64,000 nt of DNA from positions 87,671 through 151,670 of the forward strand of contig CACECO010000002.1 in the NCBI GenBank assembly GCA_902558075.1, read 5' to 3'. The position numbers and the translations under genes were made by a program. The notes under the pieces were generated by a model. That model did not search any database, was not told the origin of the DNA, and was given only the letters and a program-made list of their open reading frames with translations. Positions 26,508 to 38,702 of the stretch are shown in pieces (the first letter of the stretch is position 1; each line of letters begins with the position of its first letter). Source of the stretch: an uncultured Litorivicinus sp. (lineage in GTDB: Bacteria; Pseudomonadota; Gammaproteobacteria; Pseudomonadales; Litorivicinaceae).

Positions 26508-28018
26508 AAACCGATTGGGCAAGTCGTTACGACGACCTCACCATAGCCGAACTGGTCGAACACGCACTCACCCTCGGTGAAGGTCAATTATCCGCCAAAG
26601 GCGCTTTAATCGTGTCCACCGAACGTCACTCTGAAGTGCAACGTTTCATTGTGAATGAACCCTCTGTGAGCGATGTGATTAGGGCAGATGCCCAGTTCAA
26701 ACTACTCGATAGCGGAGTTTTCAAATCAATTTGGGAACGCGTCAAAGACGATATTGTTGAACGCGACCGCTATCGAATCCATGCTCAAATGGGCGTCAAT
26801 GCAGAGATCGCTGTTCCACTCGAAATGACAACTTTAACTGCGTGGCACGCCATGAGCTGTCATCATTTGTGCCATGTCCCCGAAGAGTTTAACCCGCGCG
26901 AAAAGCCGGAATGGAAATTGATCTGGGCACCCATTTCTAGTTTTGGTGACGCAGAGACTCTCACGCATGAGGGCGGTATCGTCTTAATCCACGTCGGAAA
27001 ACGTCGGATTTTGATGGGAGGAGATCTCACAACCGGTGAAATGCGTCGAACCTTGCTCACACTTCTGGGGTTGATCCTACCTGAAAAAGACACACTGCCT
27101 TTGCACGGTGCCGCTTCTCAAGGCGATGGAGAAATTAGTCTATTCTTAGGTCCAGCCGGTACTCAAAAAACAACCTGGGCTCTTCGTTGTGGCCAATTGA
27201 TTGGTGACCGCGGATTATCTTGGTCAAATGCAGGATTGCATCGACTTGCCGATGGCTGTCGACTGCACCTGGATCACAATCTCCCGATTAGTCTTGATGA
27301 AGCATTACGATTTGGCACCATCGCCGAAAACTTAGCACTAGGGAACGACCGCGAGCCGCTACTGACAGATCCCGAGGCTGACTCAGCAGTGCGCATACCC
27401 ACACACTTAGTTCTTCCTCTGACGCGACTCAACGCCAATCAAGCGTCTGATACGCCAGGTCCAAGCCAATTAGTCATTCTCGCGACAGACCCCTTAGGCG
27501 TCCTACCTCCGCTCTCCAAAATCACACGAGAGCAATGCCTTGCTTGGTTTATTTTAGGATACGGTAATCACCTAGGCCCCCAGGAAAAACGGCAGGCCGA
27601 GATCGATATTCGGTTCACACCGGGCTTCATGGATACGCTTTTACCGAGAAATCTCGATGACTACGTCTTTATCTTAGACAACTTATTAGCAGCACACGAT
27701 ACGCGATGTTTTCTCGTGAATGCTGGATGGCATGGTGGACAGGCAGGGCAAGGTGACCCATTGTCCACGTCAGAAGAAAGTGCGGTCATCACAGGCATGT
27801 ATTACTGCACTGATTGGGAGCCATTTGGATCTCTTGGCCTATCAGTTCCGGCTGGTCAATCGGAAACTGCGGGTCCATGGCACCCAAGAGAGCGCTGGCC
27901 AGAGGCGAGCAACTACAATGTCAACGAGTCACATTTGATCCAAGCAATCACAGATGAACTACAGCGGACCGAAGATCCACAGCGATGGCTAAAAGCCTTG
28001 GAAATTGAGTGCAATTAA
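26504..28018 (+). CDS. Divergent phosphoenolpyruvate carboxykinase-like protein
   Basis: In the pckA position of the yrfG-hslR-hslO-pckA cluster, with 504 residues (E. coli PckA 540). PckA traces are clear: GEMRRTLLTLLGLILPEKDTL, LHGAAS (His201), GPAGTQKTTW Walker A (Lys222), VLPPLSKITREQ, and LVNAGWHGG near 404-412. Several signatures have changed: TGRSPKDKF is STERHSEVQRF, the EMKK lysines are RR (181-182), GTGKTT is GTQKTT, and DDEHGW is DRGLSW. PckA normally makes PEP from oxaloacetate with ATP; whether this form does is uncertain. It is full length and in frame, so it is probably expressed. Confidence 0.8.
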   Translation: MKTDWASRYDDLTIAELVEHALTLGEGQLSAKGALIVSTERHSEVQRFIVNEPSVSDVIRADAQFKLLDSGVFKSIWERVKDDIVERDRYRIHAQMGVNAEIAVPLEMTTLTAWHAMSCHHLCHVPEEFNPREKPEWKLIWAPISSFGDAETLTHEGGIVLIHVGKRRILMGGDLTTGEMRRTLLTLLGLILPEKDTLPLHGAASQGDGEISLFLGPAGTQKTTWALRCGQLIGDRGLSWSNAGLHRLADGCRLHLDHNLPISLDEALRFGTIAENLALGNDREPLLTDPEADSAVRIPTHLVLPLTRLNANQASDTPGPSQLVILATDPLGVLPPLSKITREQCLAWFILGYGNHLGPQEKRQAEIDIRFTPGFMDTLLPRNLDDYVFILDNLLAAHDTRCFLVNAGWHGGQAGQGDPLSTSEESAVITGMYYCTDWEPFGSLGLSVPAGQSETAGPWHPRERWPEASNYNVNESHLIQAITDELQRTEDPQRWLKALEIECN

Positions 28019-29583
28019 AACTACCGACGATCTCTCCGCATATCCTGCAAGAAACCCACTTCGGTGTTTTGAGCCAACTCTTGACGGGCATGCGATTTGG
28101 GCTCGAAAAAGAAGGTCTTCGTGTCGACCGGGTCTCTGGTAACCTGGCACAAACCCCACATCCAAAGGATCTTGGTTCTGCACTCACGCATCCGCACATC
28201 ACCACGGATTATTCTGAGGCCCTATTAGAATTTGTCACCGGAACGCATGAATCGCCACACGCAGCGATACAAGAACTTGAAGAACTACATATATTTGCAA
28301 GCTCCGTGCTGAAAGACGAGCGTATTTGGCCGCTATCCATGCCGTGCCAATTACCTGAATCGGACTCCGATATTCCACTTGCGTATTATGGGGAGTCCCA
28401 CATTGGCCGGTTGAAAACCGTGTATCGCCGCGGACTTGGATTTCGCTATGGCAGGCAAATGCAAACCATAGCTGGGATCCATTTCAATCTGTCATTCAGT
28501 GATGATTTATGGGCTTGGAAAGCTGCACTCGACGGTCATCCCGACGGCACTGATCGTCGTCTCATTCGTGATCATGGATACTTCCACACAATTCGCAATT
28601 TTCGTCGAATCCAATGGCTAATTATGCTGCTGACCGGATCAAGCCCATCAGTTGATGAAAGCTTTCGTTTGCTTGCCACTGATCGATTTACGGTAACTGG
28701 CCGAACACGCCTCGCAGAGGGGGCAACGAGCCTCCGTATGAGCGATCTGGGCTATCAATCTGCAACGCAAGAATCAATCAATATCTGCTTCAATCGTTTG
28801 GATACTTATTGCGATACATTATCCAATGCAGTGCATCACCCGTGGCCAACCTATGAAGGCTTAGGGCTGAAAGATGACCATGGATTCAAGCAACTGAATA
28901 CTGCGGTGTTACAGATTGAGAATGAGTATTACTCAAGCATCCGGCCAAAGCGTATTCAACGATCTGGAGAACGACCTGTTCGCGCACTCATAAATCGCGG
29001 CGTTGAATATCTTGAGGTGCGTGCAATCGATTTAAATCCATTTGCTCGCAACGGAATCTCAGAGCATGAGGCATCTTTGATTACGTTACTTATGACCGCA
29101 TCAGCACTTGCAGACAGCCCACTAAATACAACCGAGGAGTCCATCGCCATCGATGGCATCAATGCACGCACAAGTTGGGCTGGTCGGAGACCTGGACAAC
29201 GATTTGATGAACACTCGACGTTCAAGCAGGCAGGTCTCAAGTTCCTCGGATCACTCGACCTGGTCGCTGAGGCTCTCAATACTGCTTTTCATACAGAAAG
29301 TTTTACAGGTGCACTCGAAGATGCGCGCTTAAGGCTCATTGGGACCTGCCCGTTACTCTCTGAAGAAATCGAACGAACGGTTATCCAAAACGGGCATTTA
29401 GAACTTGGGCTCACGCGTGCAAATCAGCATCACGACAGTTGGCAAACAGTAAATTTAACTCCCGAAAAGTTGGCTACTATGCGGCGGGAAGCGCAAGAAA
29501 GTCTGACGACCGAACAACAAATGGCTGCATCAAACGAGGGCTCCTTTGATGCCTTCGTTGATGCATACATTCACCAACCATAG
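28009..29583 (+). CDS. gshA: Glutamate-cysteine ligase GshA
   Basis: Catalyses the first step of glutathione synthesis. The 524 residues match the proteobacterial type (E. coli 518). FGLEKEGLRVD (about 31-41) and AGIHFNLSFS (near 160) are family blocks, with LIRDHGYFHTIRNFRR, and EVRAIDLNPFARNGIS near 337. Translation probably starts at the GTG that overlaps the end of the PckA-like gene by 10 bp. It is the last plus-strand gene before a convergent run. Confidence 0.95.
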   Translation: MQLKLPTISPHILQETHFGVLSQLLTGMRFGLEKEGLRVDRVSGNLAQTPHPKDLGSALTHPHITTDYSEALLEFVTGTHESPHAAIQELEELHIFASSVLKDERIWPLSMPCQLPESDSDIPLAYYGESHIGRLKTVYRRGLGFRYGRQMQTIAGIHFNLSFSDDLWAWKAALDGHPDGTDRRLIRDHGYFHTIRNFRRIQWLIMLLTGSSPSVDESFRLLATDRFTVTGRTRLAEGATSLRMSDLGYQSATQESINICFNRLDTYCDTLSNAVHHPWPTYEGLGLKDDHGFKQLNTAVLQIENEYYSSIRPKRIQRSGERPVRALINRGVEYLEVRAIDLNPFARNGISEHEASLITLLMTASALADSPLNTTEESIAIDGINARTSWAGRRPGQRFDEHSTFKQAGLKFLGSLDLVAEALNTAFHTESFTGALEDARLRLIGTCPLLSEEIERTVIQNGHLELGLTRANQHHDSWQTVNLTPEKLATMRREAQESLTTEQQMAASNEGSFDAFVDAYIHQP

Positions 29584-29584
29584 A

Positions 29585-30271
29585 TTAGTTGGCTGGATTA
29601 ATCTCTAACAACTCAACATCAAACACGAGCACTGAGTTTGGTGGAATTGGTCCTGTGCCAGCAGGACCATAAGCCAGTGCTGATGGAATGGTAAACTGGA
29701 ACTTCGATCCAACTTTCATAAGCTGAACGCCTTCAGACCAACCAGGAATAACCCCATTCAGAGGAAAGCTTACTGGCTCGCCACGTGCGATTGAACTGTC
29801 GAATACAGAGCCTGAAATGAGTCGACCTTCATAGTGGACTTTGACAGTGTCGGTCGCTTTCGGTAAATCTCCTGAGCCTTCGGCCAAGATCTTGTACTGC
29901 AGTCCTGAAGCGGTCACAGTCACGCCATCTTGGTTTGCGTTATTAGCCAAAAAGGCTTCACCTGATTTCAGATTTGCTTCGGACATTGCTTCTACCTGTC
30001 GTTGTTGTTCTGCACGCACCTTCGTCTGTGCATCTTGGACGGCTTTGTTGATTGCTGGACGATCGAGTTTCCAACTATTCGGATCTTTTGAGTCTTTGAG
30101 CCCTTCAAATACGAACTGAGGGTCTAATTCACCAAAATCATTTTGAATACGCTCGCCTAGAATGATTCCAAGGCTGTAACTTAATTTTTCTAAATCTGTT
30201 GAAGGTTCATTCGCAAGCGCCGGAGTCGCGAACAAAGACGCCATGATTGCGCCCCGAAACATTAATTTCAT
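29585..30271 (-). CDS. FKBP-type peptidyl-prolyl isomerase (Mip/FkpA type)
   Basis: Periplasmic folding helper of 228 residues. A signal peptide (about 1-20, ending ATPALA) leads into a helical dimerisation domain (EKLSYSLGIILGERI) and a long charged helix (60-115). The C-terminal FKBP domain has VKVHYEGRLISGSVFDSS, VIPGWSEGVQLM and IPSALAYGPAGTGPIPPNSVLVFDVELLEI. An AAGGAG site precedes ATG. It follows the phosphatidyltransferase gene by 9 bp and ends one base from gshA. Confidence 0.94.
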   Translation of the reverse strand: MKLMFRGAIMASLFATPALANEPSTDLEKLSYSLGIILGERIQNDFGELDPQFVFEGLKDSKDPNSWKLDRPAINKAVQDAQTKVRAEQQRQVEAMSEANLKSGEAFLANNANQDGVTVTASGLQYKILAEGSGDLPKATDTVKVHYEGRLISGSVFDSSIARGEPVSFPLNGVIPGWSEGVQLMKVGSKFQFTIPSALAYGPAGTGPIPPNSVLVFDVELLEINPAN

Positions 30272-30280
30272 AAATACTCC

Positions 30281-30925
30281 TTAATTAGTTTCGGAAAGCC
30301 TATCAGGCTCTGGGGTTGAAATGCCACGTAGGGCTCGATTTCCCTCAATAATACGTGATGCCGTTGTCACCAAACACAACATGCCAAATACCCACGCAAG
30401 CCATTCAAACCAGTCCGGAATAAGACACATCAACAATAAAACAACTGCCGTTTCAAAGCCTTCGGTCAAACCTTGCAGATAGTAAATGGACTTTTCTTTC
30501 AAAGCCTGATTCTGCAAACGATGACGCGTAGCAAAAATTGAGAACGCAAGGAAACTAGAGCCTGTTCCAACAAAACTGAAGAGCAGAAATGCAGCGGCCA
30601 AAGCCACGTTCGGATCGCGGATTGCAAAGGCCAAAGGAATCGCGCTATAGACCAAAAAATCACAGGTAATATCAAGAAAAGCACCCTGTTCAGTTGGGCC
30701 TTGAACGCGAGCCAAAGCTCCATCTAAACCATCCAACAAACGGTTCGAGCCGAATAAAATCGCCGCAGTAATCAATGCATCAAGCATGATCGCAGTTGCC
30801 GCCAGTAACCCAACGACAGCACCAATCACCGTCAGTTGGGTCGCCGTTAATCCTGCCCGATCGAGCGGTAGGACTGCAGAGCCTAACGGCGCCTTCAACC
30901 GCTTCACAATCAACGCGTCAAACAT
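30281..30925 (-). CDS. ynjF: CDP-alcohol phosphatidyltransferase, YnjF-like
   Basis: Inner membrane protein of 214 residues with about six membrane segments. The family motif is complete: LLDGLDGALARVQG...GAFLDITCD (about 61-87), giving the four metal-binding aspartates. The alcohol acceptor is unknown. In E. coli the homologue ynjF likewise sits after ynjBCD. Its start overlaps the ATPase gene by 16 bp, so it is in the same transcript as the ABC importer, hinting that the imported compound and lipid headgroup chemistry are linked. Confidence 0.88.
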   Translation of the reverse strand: MFDALIVKRLKAPLGSAVLPLDRAGLTATQLTVIGAVVGLLAATAIMLDALITAAILFGSNRLLDGLDGALARVQGPTEQGAFLDITCDFLVYSAIPLAFAIRDPNVALAAAFLLFSFVGTGSSFLAFSIFATRHRLQNQALKEKSIYYLQGLTEGFETAVVLLLMCLIPDWFEWLAWVFGMLCLVTTASRIIEGNRALRGISTPEPDRLSETN

Positions 30926-31530
30926 ATCATGTCTCCACCTATCGGCCGATCGTCTGGATAATGTGTTACCAAAATTCCATAGCCTCCATCATGTCGTGCT
31001 TGCTCATAAATGACTTGTTTCACTTTTTCTCGGGTCTCTGTATCAAGTGCGCTCAATGGCTCGTCAAGCAGGAGTACACGAGGATGTGGTGCTAAAGCGC
31101 GGGCGACAGCCACACGCATCATTTGACCGCGAGACAATTGAAACGGATCCTGTGTAGCCATTCCTTGAAGACCCAGCTGATCTAGTAACTCATCCACACG
31201 GGCCTTACGAGCGATTCCTGCACATTGATGCATGGATAGTTCGATATTTGCGCCAATGGATAAATGAGGAAAGAGTAATGGCTCTTGAAACACGGTTTGC
31301 GACTCAGTACTCAGCCGAGCGTCAGCATCCATCTGATGACCATCGAGTGTGATCTGGCCCATGAATTCAACTCCCGGCTCCTGAGCTATTAACGCATTCA
31401 ATAACGTCGACTTGCCAAGACCAGACTCGCCATGAAGTGTCATGATTTCTCCCGGTTGGAGTGCGAATGAAACCGGTCGAAAGAGTTCACGACCAGCTCG
31501 TCTCACAAACACGTCATCGAAAATCAGCAT
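30910..31530 (-). CDS. ynjD: ABC transporter ATPase, YnjD-like
   Basis: ATP-binding subunit of an importer, 206 residues from the ATG at 31530. Walker A is GESGLGKSTLLNAL, the Q-loop QTVFQEPLLFPHL, the signature LSRGQMMRVAVARAL (variant of LSGGQ, second G to R), Walker B VLLLDEPLSALD and the H-loop VTHYPDD. The frame continues further upstream to 31596 but that part overlaps the permease gene and lacks similarity to the family. It is downstream of the permease with 17-bp overlap. Confidence 0.92.
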   Translation of the reverse strand: MLIFDDVFVRRAGRELFRPVSFALQPGEIMTLHGESGLGKSTLLNALIAQEPGVEFMGQITLDGHQMDADARLSTESQTVFQEPLLFPHLSIGANIELSMHQCAGIARKARVDELLDQLGLQGMATQDPFQLSRGQMMRVAVARALAPHPRVLLLDEPLSALDTETREKVKQVIYEQARHDGGYGILVTHYPDDRPIGGDMICLTR

Positions 31531-33127
31531 AACCTTCTCCTTGCATCCCAGTACGATGTCTCCAGGCAATTCGGTTGAGATACATCGCAAGCACAAATGC
31601 GATCAAGGGCAAGAGCAGATTCACAAGTCCTGTTAGAGCGGCAGATCGTCGCTCACTCCCAACAGTGACCATCAATTCGGTCATCAAGGTTTCAATTCGA
31701 CCACCACCAAGCAAGATTGTTTGGGTGTAGAGCGCGCAACTCACTGCAAACGCCAGCGCCATAGCCAAAAGCAATAATCGGCTGTTTCGGGGTAACCAAA
31801 TCAATAATATCCGTCTAGCAATCGACAAGCCCGACTGTCGCAAAAGCATTTCATGACGCACATCACGTTCAAACCAGCTATCACTGATGACAATCATGAC
31901 GTACGGCAGCGCAATGAGTGTATGACCAAAAATGACAGGCAAGAGACCTGGACTTCCACCCAGGAAATATAACCAGGCAAGCAGGCCTGACGCCATTGGG
32001 AGTCCGGGTAACCAGAGAAATGCCCACCAGACCCAGTGTAATCTTTTCTGTCCTTTTGACACCAAATACTCAAGGATACCGACTGCCAAAACGATCGAAA
32101 TCAAGCCAGTGATAAGACCGATCAATAACGACGTCCAAAATGGGGAGGCTAAGGTGTCCAAGTCTTGTAAAGCCGTCAACGAAATATGCGGTAATGGCTC
32201 AAATACACTCCATCGAAGAGTCACCGACCAAATCAGCAGACTTACAATCGATAGACAGGTGATGGCAACCAACGTCCATCGCAATAAAGTGGCTAAACGA
32301 GTGAATGCCCAAACAACCGGCAGCTGATTTTTTGCATGCGAGCGAAGCAGTGGCCGAAATAAAACCCAAACCACACCGAGTCCAATCAACAAAATGAGTA
32401 ACCCCTGCGCGCCCGCTTGTCGATTAGTGGCGTCTGGGTCGGTGAGTAATTGCAGCAATCGAACACCGATTAGCTGTGGTTGGTCTGGCCCCAAGATCAA
32501 ACTGACCTCAAGATTGGTCAACCCAAAGACAAACACCACAAATATTGCCGGTCCCATTAATTGAAGGACCTGTGGCCAAATCAGTTGATGATGGCACCCC
32601 GTATCAGTCATCCCTGCTTGTCTGGCGATGACCCGATAGGATTGAAGTGGCAGCCGTTTGGTCATTGGAATCGCAATGGCAGCTAAAAATGCACTCTCTT
32701 TAATAACGAGCGATAGGATTGCTCCGACGCCCCATGGATCTCTGGGAAATAAATATTGATGTTCGATTGGAAACTCAAAAATAACAGAGATCCACCGCCA
32801 ACCAACACCACCAGCGGACAATGCGAGCACTAAACCAATGGCAAGTGCGCCATGTGGCATGGCAAGCAACAAACTCCGCCACAATTGGAAATCACTCAGT
32901 CGCAATGCTCTAGCAGAAAGAGTGCGTGCAATAAATAATGAAATGATAAGCGAAACGGTCGCGACCCAAAGCGAGATTCCTAAGGAATGAACAAGGGCCG
33001 GCTCATTCGATAGTCGGTGCCAACCTTGCGCCCAAGAAGCATCTGAATACCGACCAATGGCATCATCCAGTAAGCCAAGGATGGGAAGAATCAGAATGAG
33101 AACGAAACATCGCTCAACCCAATTCAC
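31514..33127 (-). CDS. ynjC: ABC transporter permease, YnjC-like (fused double domain)
   Basis: Inner membrane permease of 537 residues with about twelve membrane segments. It is two BPD-type permease domains in one chain, as in YnjC and the thiamine/iron permeases. Each half has an EAA-type loop contacting the ATPase (YRVIARQAGMTDTGCHHQLIWPQVLQLMG; MLLRQSGLSIARRILLIWLPRN is the second). The 4-bp overlaps with the binding-protein gene upstream and 17-bp overlap with the ATPase gene downstream mark an operon. Confidence 0.9.
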   Translation of the reverse strand: MNWVERCFVLILILPILGLLDDAIGRYSDASWAQGWHRLSNEPALVHSLGISLWVATVSLIISLFIARTLSARALRLSDFQLWRSLLLAMPHGALAIGLVLALSAGGVGWRWISVIFEFPIEHQYLFPRDPWGVGAILSLVIKESAFLAAIAIPMTKRLPLQSYRVIARQAGMTDTGCHHQLIWPQVLQLMGPAIFVVFVFGLTNLEVSLILGPDQPQLIGVRLLQLLTDPDATNRQAGAQGLLILLIGLGVVWVLFRPLLRSHAKNQLPVVWAFTRLATLLRWTLVAITCLSIVSLLIWSVTLRWSVFEPLPHISLTALQDLDTLASPFWTSLLIGLITGLISIVLAVGILEYLVSKGQKRLHWVWWAFLWLPGLPMASGLLAWLYFLGGSPGLLPVIFGHTLIALPYVMIVISDSWFERDVRHEMLLRQSGLSIARRILLIWLPRNSRLLLLAMALAFAVSCALYTQTILLGGGRIETLMTELMVTVGSERRSAALTGLVNLLLPLIAFVLAMYLNRIAWRHRTGMQGEGYADFR

Positions 33128-34316
33128 TTAGCCTTTCCAAAATAGCGGTCTTTCCAGGCGCGCTCTAAAGGCTCGACCCAACTTGCATGCGGCTCTGATA
33201 ATGGAATACCACGATCCTGCGAGGTCAGTGTCGCCGGTCCTAAGTCAATAGTCTGAAAAAGTGTTCGATCCGCAGAACGCAATCGCGACAAATCGATCAC
33301 TGTCGGATCACCCCAAATCGACGGATCTGCTTTCTCGGCTTGTGCCTCGGGGCTCAAGAGAAGGTTGATCCAAACGAGCGCTGCATCACGTGATTGCGCA
33401 TTGAACGGGATCGCCAAAAAATGCGTATTACCAACCGTGCCAATTTCATGAACATAGGTACGCACAGAAGGCGCAAAACGACCATCCAAAATCCGCTGTG
33501 AAGCGTCATTTGGATTAAAGCTCAGCGCAATATCTAAAATGCCATCAGAAAACAAATCCATCATGACTTCTGCCGAGTCAGGGAATTCTCTCCCGTTACG
33601 CCATAGATTGGGGTGCAATGCATCAAGGTATTCCCACATCGGCAGGGTCACTGGCTTGAACCGCTCTTCTGAATAAGGCTCTGTCAGCCAATCAGGGTAT
33701 CGCGTGGTTTCCCAAAGGACCTGCTTTAAGAACGTGGTTCCGTGAAAATTGGGTGGCTCAGGGTAAGTCACGCGTCCAATATTATCTTTCGCGTAGTCGA
33801 GCAGTGCAGCCATTGACTTCGGTGGTTCAGCGAGTCGCGCCTGATCGACAATAAATACCAATTGAGCACGACCCCACGGAGCCTCTAATCCGTCTGTCGG
33901 AACCGAAAAGTCAGCGGCAATCGTCGGCTCAGCTAAATTAATTCCACTCGATGACGGAAGATCAGCAACAAACGGAGCGCCCAGCAACCTATCACGCTTC
34001 ATCCGAGCAAAATTCTCTCCGTTAATCCACATAACATCGACTGAACCCTGATCCGATCGGCCGACACGTCTAGCTGTTTGTATGCCCTGTATCGCAATGG
34101 AGATATCATCGACTTTGACATGCTCGACAGTAACATTGTGTCGCTCTTGAGCGATTGACGCCCAGCGCTCGATATATTGATTGATCGTTGACGAACCACC
34201 CCATGCATAAAAATAAATAGTCTGGCCTTTCGCATTGGCCTCTATTGCCTGCCAGTCAACCGCTTGGCCGGGCTGGGCACTCACAAATAAACTGAGCGCA
34301 AAGATCAATCGAGAAA

Positions 34317-34320
<4 letters not shown>
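33124..34320 (-). CDS. ynjB: ABC transporter solute-binding protein, YnjB-like
   Basis: Periplasmic binding protein of 398 residues with signal peptide (about 1-20, ending GQAVDW). The body matches the YnjB layout: YFYAWGGSSTINQYIERW near 33-50, VDVMWINGENFARMK near 105, WGRAQLVFIVDQARL near 147, and a C-terminal PSIWGDPTVIDLSRL stretch. The family resembles thiamine/iron-type binders, but the ligand of the Ynj system has not been firmly established. It overlaps the TVP38 gene and permease gene by 4 bp each. Confidence 0.9.
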
Positions 34321-36118
<1,798 letters not shown>

Positions 36119-36142
36119 CAGAAGAAACATGACGAGGACACA

Positions 36143-36469
36143 ATGAGCGATCAAATTACGACTCTTACAAATGACAACTTTGATTCAATAATCAAGGATG
36201 CGCAAACGCCTGTACTGGTGGATTTCTGGGCAGAGTGGTGCGGGCCATGCAAAATGATCGCACCCGTCTTGGAAGAACTCGCCACCGAATATGCAGGCCG
36301 CCTCAAAATTGCAAAGCTAAATGTGGACGATCACCGCGAAGCAACTGAAAAATTCAGTATCCGAGGAATTCCCACGCTAATCTTATTTAAAAATGGGGAG
36401 CCTGAAGCGACCAAAGTTGGCGCTCTGTCCAAGAGTCAACTCGCCGCATTTCTCGATTCAAACATTTAA
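36143..36469 (+). CDS. trxA: Thioredoxin 1
   Basis: Cytoplasmic disulfide reductase of 108 residues with active site [10 protein letters not shown] (Cys32 and Cys35), the cis-Pro in [12 protein letters not shown], and the buried Asp26 in VDFWAEW. It follows hemB and precedes rho; trxA-rho is conserved in gammaproteobacteria. It supports Tpx and MsrAB encoded elsewhere in the window. Confidence 0.97.
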   Translation: MSDQITTLTNDNFDSIIKDAQTPVLVDFWAEWCGPCKMIAPVLEELATEYAGRLKIAKLNVDDHREATEKFSIRGIPTLILFKNGEPEATKVGALSKSQLAAFLDSNI

Positions 36470-36572
36470 AAGACTAGACGAGACCACCGAAAGCGCCTAA
36501 GCTTATTGTGTGGATACTCTTCGCAACTCCCTTTGTGTTTCATAAATTACAGTTTGACCAACCCAAATACCG

Positions 36573-36591
36573 CTCGGGGTCCGCACCCGAG
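36573..36591 (+). other. Hairpin in the rho leader
   Basis: CTCGGG (36573-36578) and CCCGAG (36586-36591) form a 6-bp GC-rich stem with a 7-base loop, 15 bases before the rho ATG. It lies in the 137-bp leader between trxA and rho. Rho commonly limits its own expression in the leader. Whether this hairpin takes part is unknown. It has no T run, so it is not an intrinsic terminator. Confidence 0.35.
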
Positions 36592-36606
36592 TAATCCAGA
36601 GAACTC

Positions 36607-37866
36607 ATGAACCTCACAGAACTTAAAAAAAAATCAATGCCGCAACTCCTTGAAATTGCAGAAAGTATGAACCTCGAAAATCTCGCACGGTCTCGCAAAC
36701 AGGATGTTATTTTCTCGATCCTTAAAGCGCATGCGAAGAGTGGGGAAGATATTTATGGTGATGGTGTCTTGGAGATATTATCAGACGGTTTCGGATTCCT
36801 AAGGTCCGCTGACTCAAGTTATCTCGCAGGCCCTGATGACATCTATGTCTCGCCAAGTCAGATTCGACGGTTCAATCTTCGCAAAGGAGACTCCATTGCT
36901 GGCAAAATCCGTCCGCCGAAAGACAGTGAGCGCTACTTTGCATTGTTGAAGGTTGACGAGATCAACTTTGATAAGCCAGAGAATGCGAAAAATAAAATCT
37001 TGTTCGAAAACCTAACGCCGCTATTCCCGCAAGAACGTCTCACCATGGAACAAGGCAATGGTTCAACCGAAGATTTAACAGCACGAATCATTGATTTAGT
37101 TTGCCCAATTGGCAAAGGCCAACGCGCGTTGATCGTTTCACCACCTAAAGCAGGTAAAACGCTCATGTTGCAAAACATTGCCAACAGTATCGTGCGAAAC
37201 AATCCAGAGTGTTATTTGATTGTCCTTCTGATCGATGAACGTCCGGAAGAAGTCACCGAAATGCAACGCACGGTCCGCGGCGAAGTAGTCGCGTCGACTT
37301 TTGACGAACCACCGGCGCGCCATGTACAAGTTGCTGAGATGGTGATTGAAAAAGCCAAGCGGCTGACCGAACACAAGCGCGACGTGATCATCTTGCTCGA
37401 TTCCATCACTCGACTTGCACGAGCTTACAATACAGTCCAGCCATCGTCGGGCAAGGTATTGACGGGTGGGGTCGATGCGCACGCACTCGAACGGCCAAAG
37501 CGCTTCTTTGGTGCTGCTCGGAATATCGAAGAAGGCGGCAGTTTGTCCATTATTGCAACCGCATTGGTTGATACCGGTTCGAAAATGGATGAAGTGATCT
37601 TTGAGGAGTTTAAAGGAACTGGTAACTCAGAACTGAACTTGGAGAGACGAGCCGCTGAGAAGCGTATCTTCCCAGCGATCAATATCCGTAAATCTGGAAC
37701 GCGCCGTGAGGACTTACTCACCACAGAGGAAGAATTGCAGCGCATGTGGATTTTAAGAAAGCTGCTCGACTCTATGGAAGATCTTCAAGCAATCGAGTTC
37801 TTGGTCGATCGCATGAAAACCACGACGACGAACGAAGAATTCTTCCAATCGATGAAGAAGCGCTAA
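36607..37866 (+). CDS. rho: Transcription termination factor Rho
   Basis: Hexameric RNA-dependent ATPase that ends transcription. The 419 residues equal E. coli length. The N-terminal helix domain opens [19 protein letters not shown], the cold-shock-like RNA site is [29 protein letters not shown] (around 60-88), and Walker A is [10 protein letters not shown] (near 178). The Q-loop [12 protein letters not shown] and R-loop region are intact. It ends with a 4-bp overlap with the convergent hemY. Confidence 0.98.
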   Translation: MNLTELKKKSMPQLLEIAESMNLENLARSRKQDVIFSILKAHAKSGEDIYGDGVLEILSDGFGFLRSADSSYLAGPDDIYVSPSQIRRFNLRKGDSIAGKIRPPKDSERYFALLKVDEINFDKPENAKNKILFENLTPLFPQERLTMEQGNGSTEDLTARIIDLVCPIGKGQRALIVSPPKAGKTLMLQNIANSIVRNNPECYLIVLLIDERPEEVTEMQRTVRGEVVASTFDEPPARHVQVAEMVIEKAKRLTEHKRDVIILLDSITRLARAYNTVQPSSGKVLTGGVDAHALERPKRFFGAARNIEEGGSLSIIATALVDTGSKMDEVIFEEFKGTGNSELNLERRAAEKRIFPAINIRKSGTRREDLLTTEEELQRMWILRKLLDSMEDLQAIEFLVDRMKTTTTNEEFFQSMKKR

Positions 37867-38702
37867 GAAGCGTCTTCGATCAGGCGGCGTCTGAGTTGCT
37901 CAAGAGCCGCTGTTCTTCCAGACTCCGCTTCAATACTCAACAAATGCACCAAAGGATGATCAGAATCAAGCTGATTTGCTCGATTGATATGGTGGTTCGC
38001 TTCAGCATCAAGACCAGCCGCCATTGCCAATCGCGCTTGCACAATCTCCAATGCAACCGAATCAGTGTGGGCCTTCGCTAAGGAATTGAGGGTTGCCAAC
38101 CGCGACAAGGCATCGTCATCACCAATCGTCTCAAGGGCCAGCGCCCAGTCCTCACGCCACTCCTTTTTCAACGCTTTCATCAGCGGTTTGAATTCGGATG
38201 GACTGCGATCATGTTTGATTGCTTTTGGAATATTCGCCATCAATCGCTCTGCTGATTCCAAATAACGCTCCGATTCATCCAGTTGTTCAAGCCGTCTCGC
38301 AGCTTCCGATGCCAGTAACCAATGCAGTGCTGGCAACGATTCAGAGCTCGCATCTTTTTTTAATACCGACAAAGCACGCTCAGGTTCATCGCGACGCAAC
38401 CATAATGCACCCTCAATGAGCCGCGAATCGGCTTTTCGATGACGCATGCGACCCCAGGCCTTCCACGCATTCTGCGGAAGACGCCCCAAAGCACCGCCCA
38501 AACCAAATACAATCCAGAGAATCGCGCTGGCTACCAGAAAAAGAACTATAAATGCCCAGAGTGACATCTCTACTGTGTAGCCACTGTAAGCGAACAGCAC
38601 GTAGCCTGAATCAGCTTTGACTCGATCTCCAAGGTATAAACCAAGTGCGAGTAGCGCACCCAAACCTGTGATCCAGATCGTGATTCTAACGGCACGACTC
38701 AC
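37863..38702 (-). CDS. hemY: HemY-like membrane protein, short form
   Basis: Inner membrane protein linked to haem synthesis in the hemCDXY operon. The 279 residues have two membrane segments (about 6-25 and 42-65) and the family motif [16 protein letters not shown]. The rest is TPR-like helices ([31 protein letters not shown]). E. coli HemY has about 400 residues, so this protein lacks roughly the last third of the TPR part. It overlaps hemX by 4 bp and rho by 4 bp, so no downstream remnant is hidden. Confidence 0.85.
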   Translation of the reverse strand: MSRAVRITIWITGLGALLALGLYLGDRVKADSGYVLFAYSGYTVEMSLWAFIVLFLVASAILWIVFGLGGALGRLPQNAWKAWGRMRHRKADSRLIEGALWLRRDEPERALSVLKKDASSESLPALHWLLASEAARRLEQLDESERYLESAERLMANIPKAIKHDRSPSEFKPLMKALKKEWREDWALALETIGDDDALSRLATLNSLAKAHTDSVALEIVQARLAMAAGLDAEANHHINRANQLDSDHPLVHLLSIEAESGRTAALEQLRRRLIEDAS

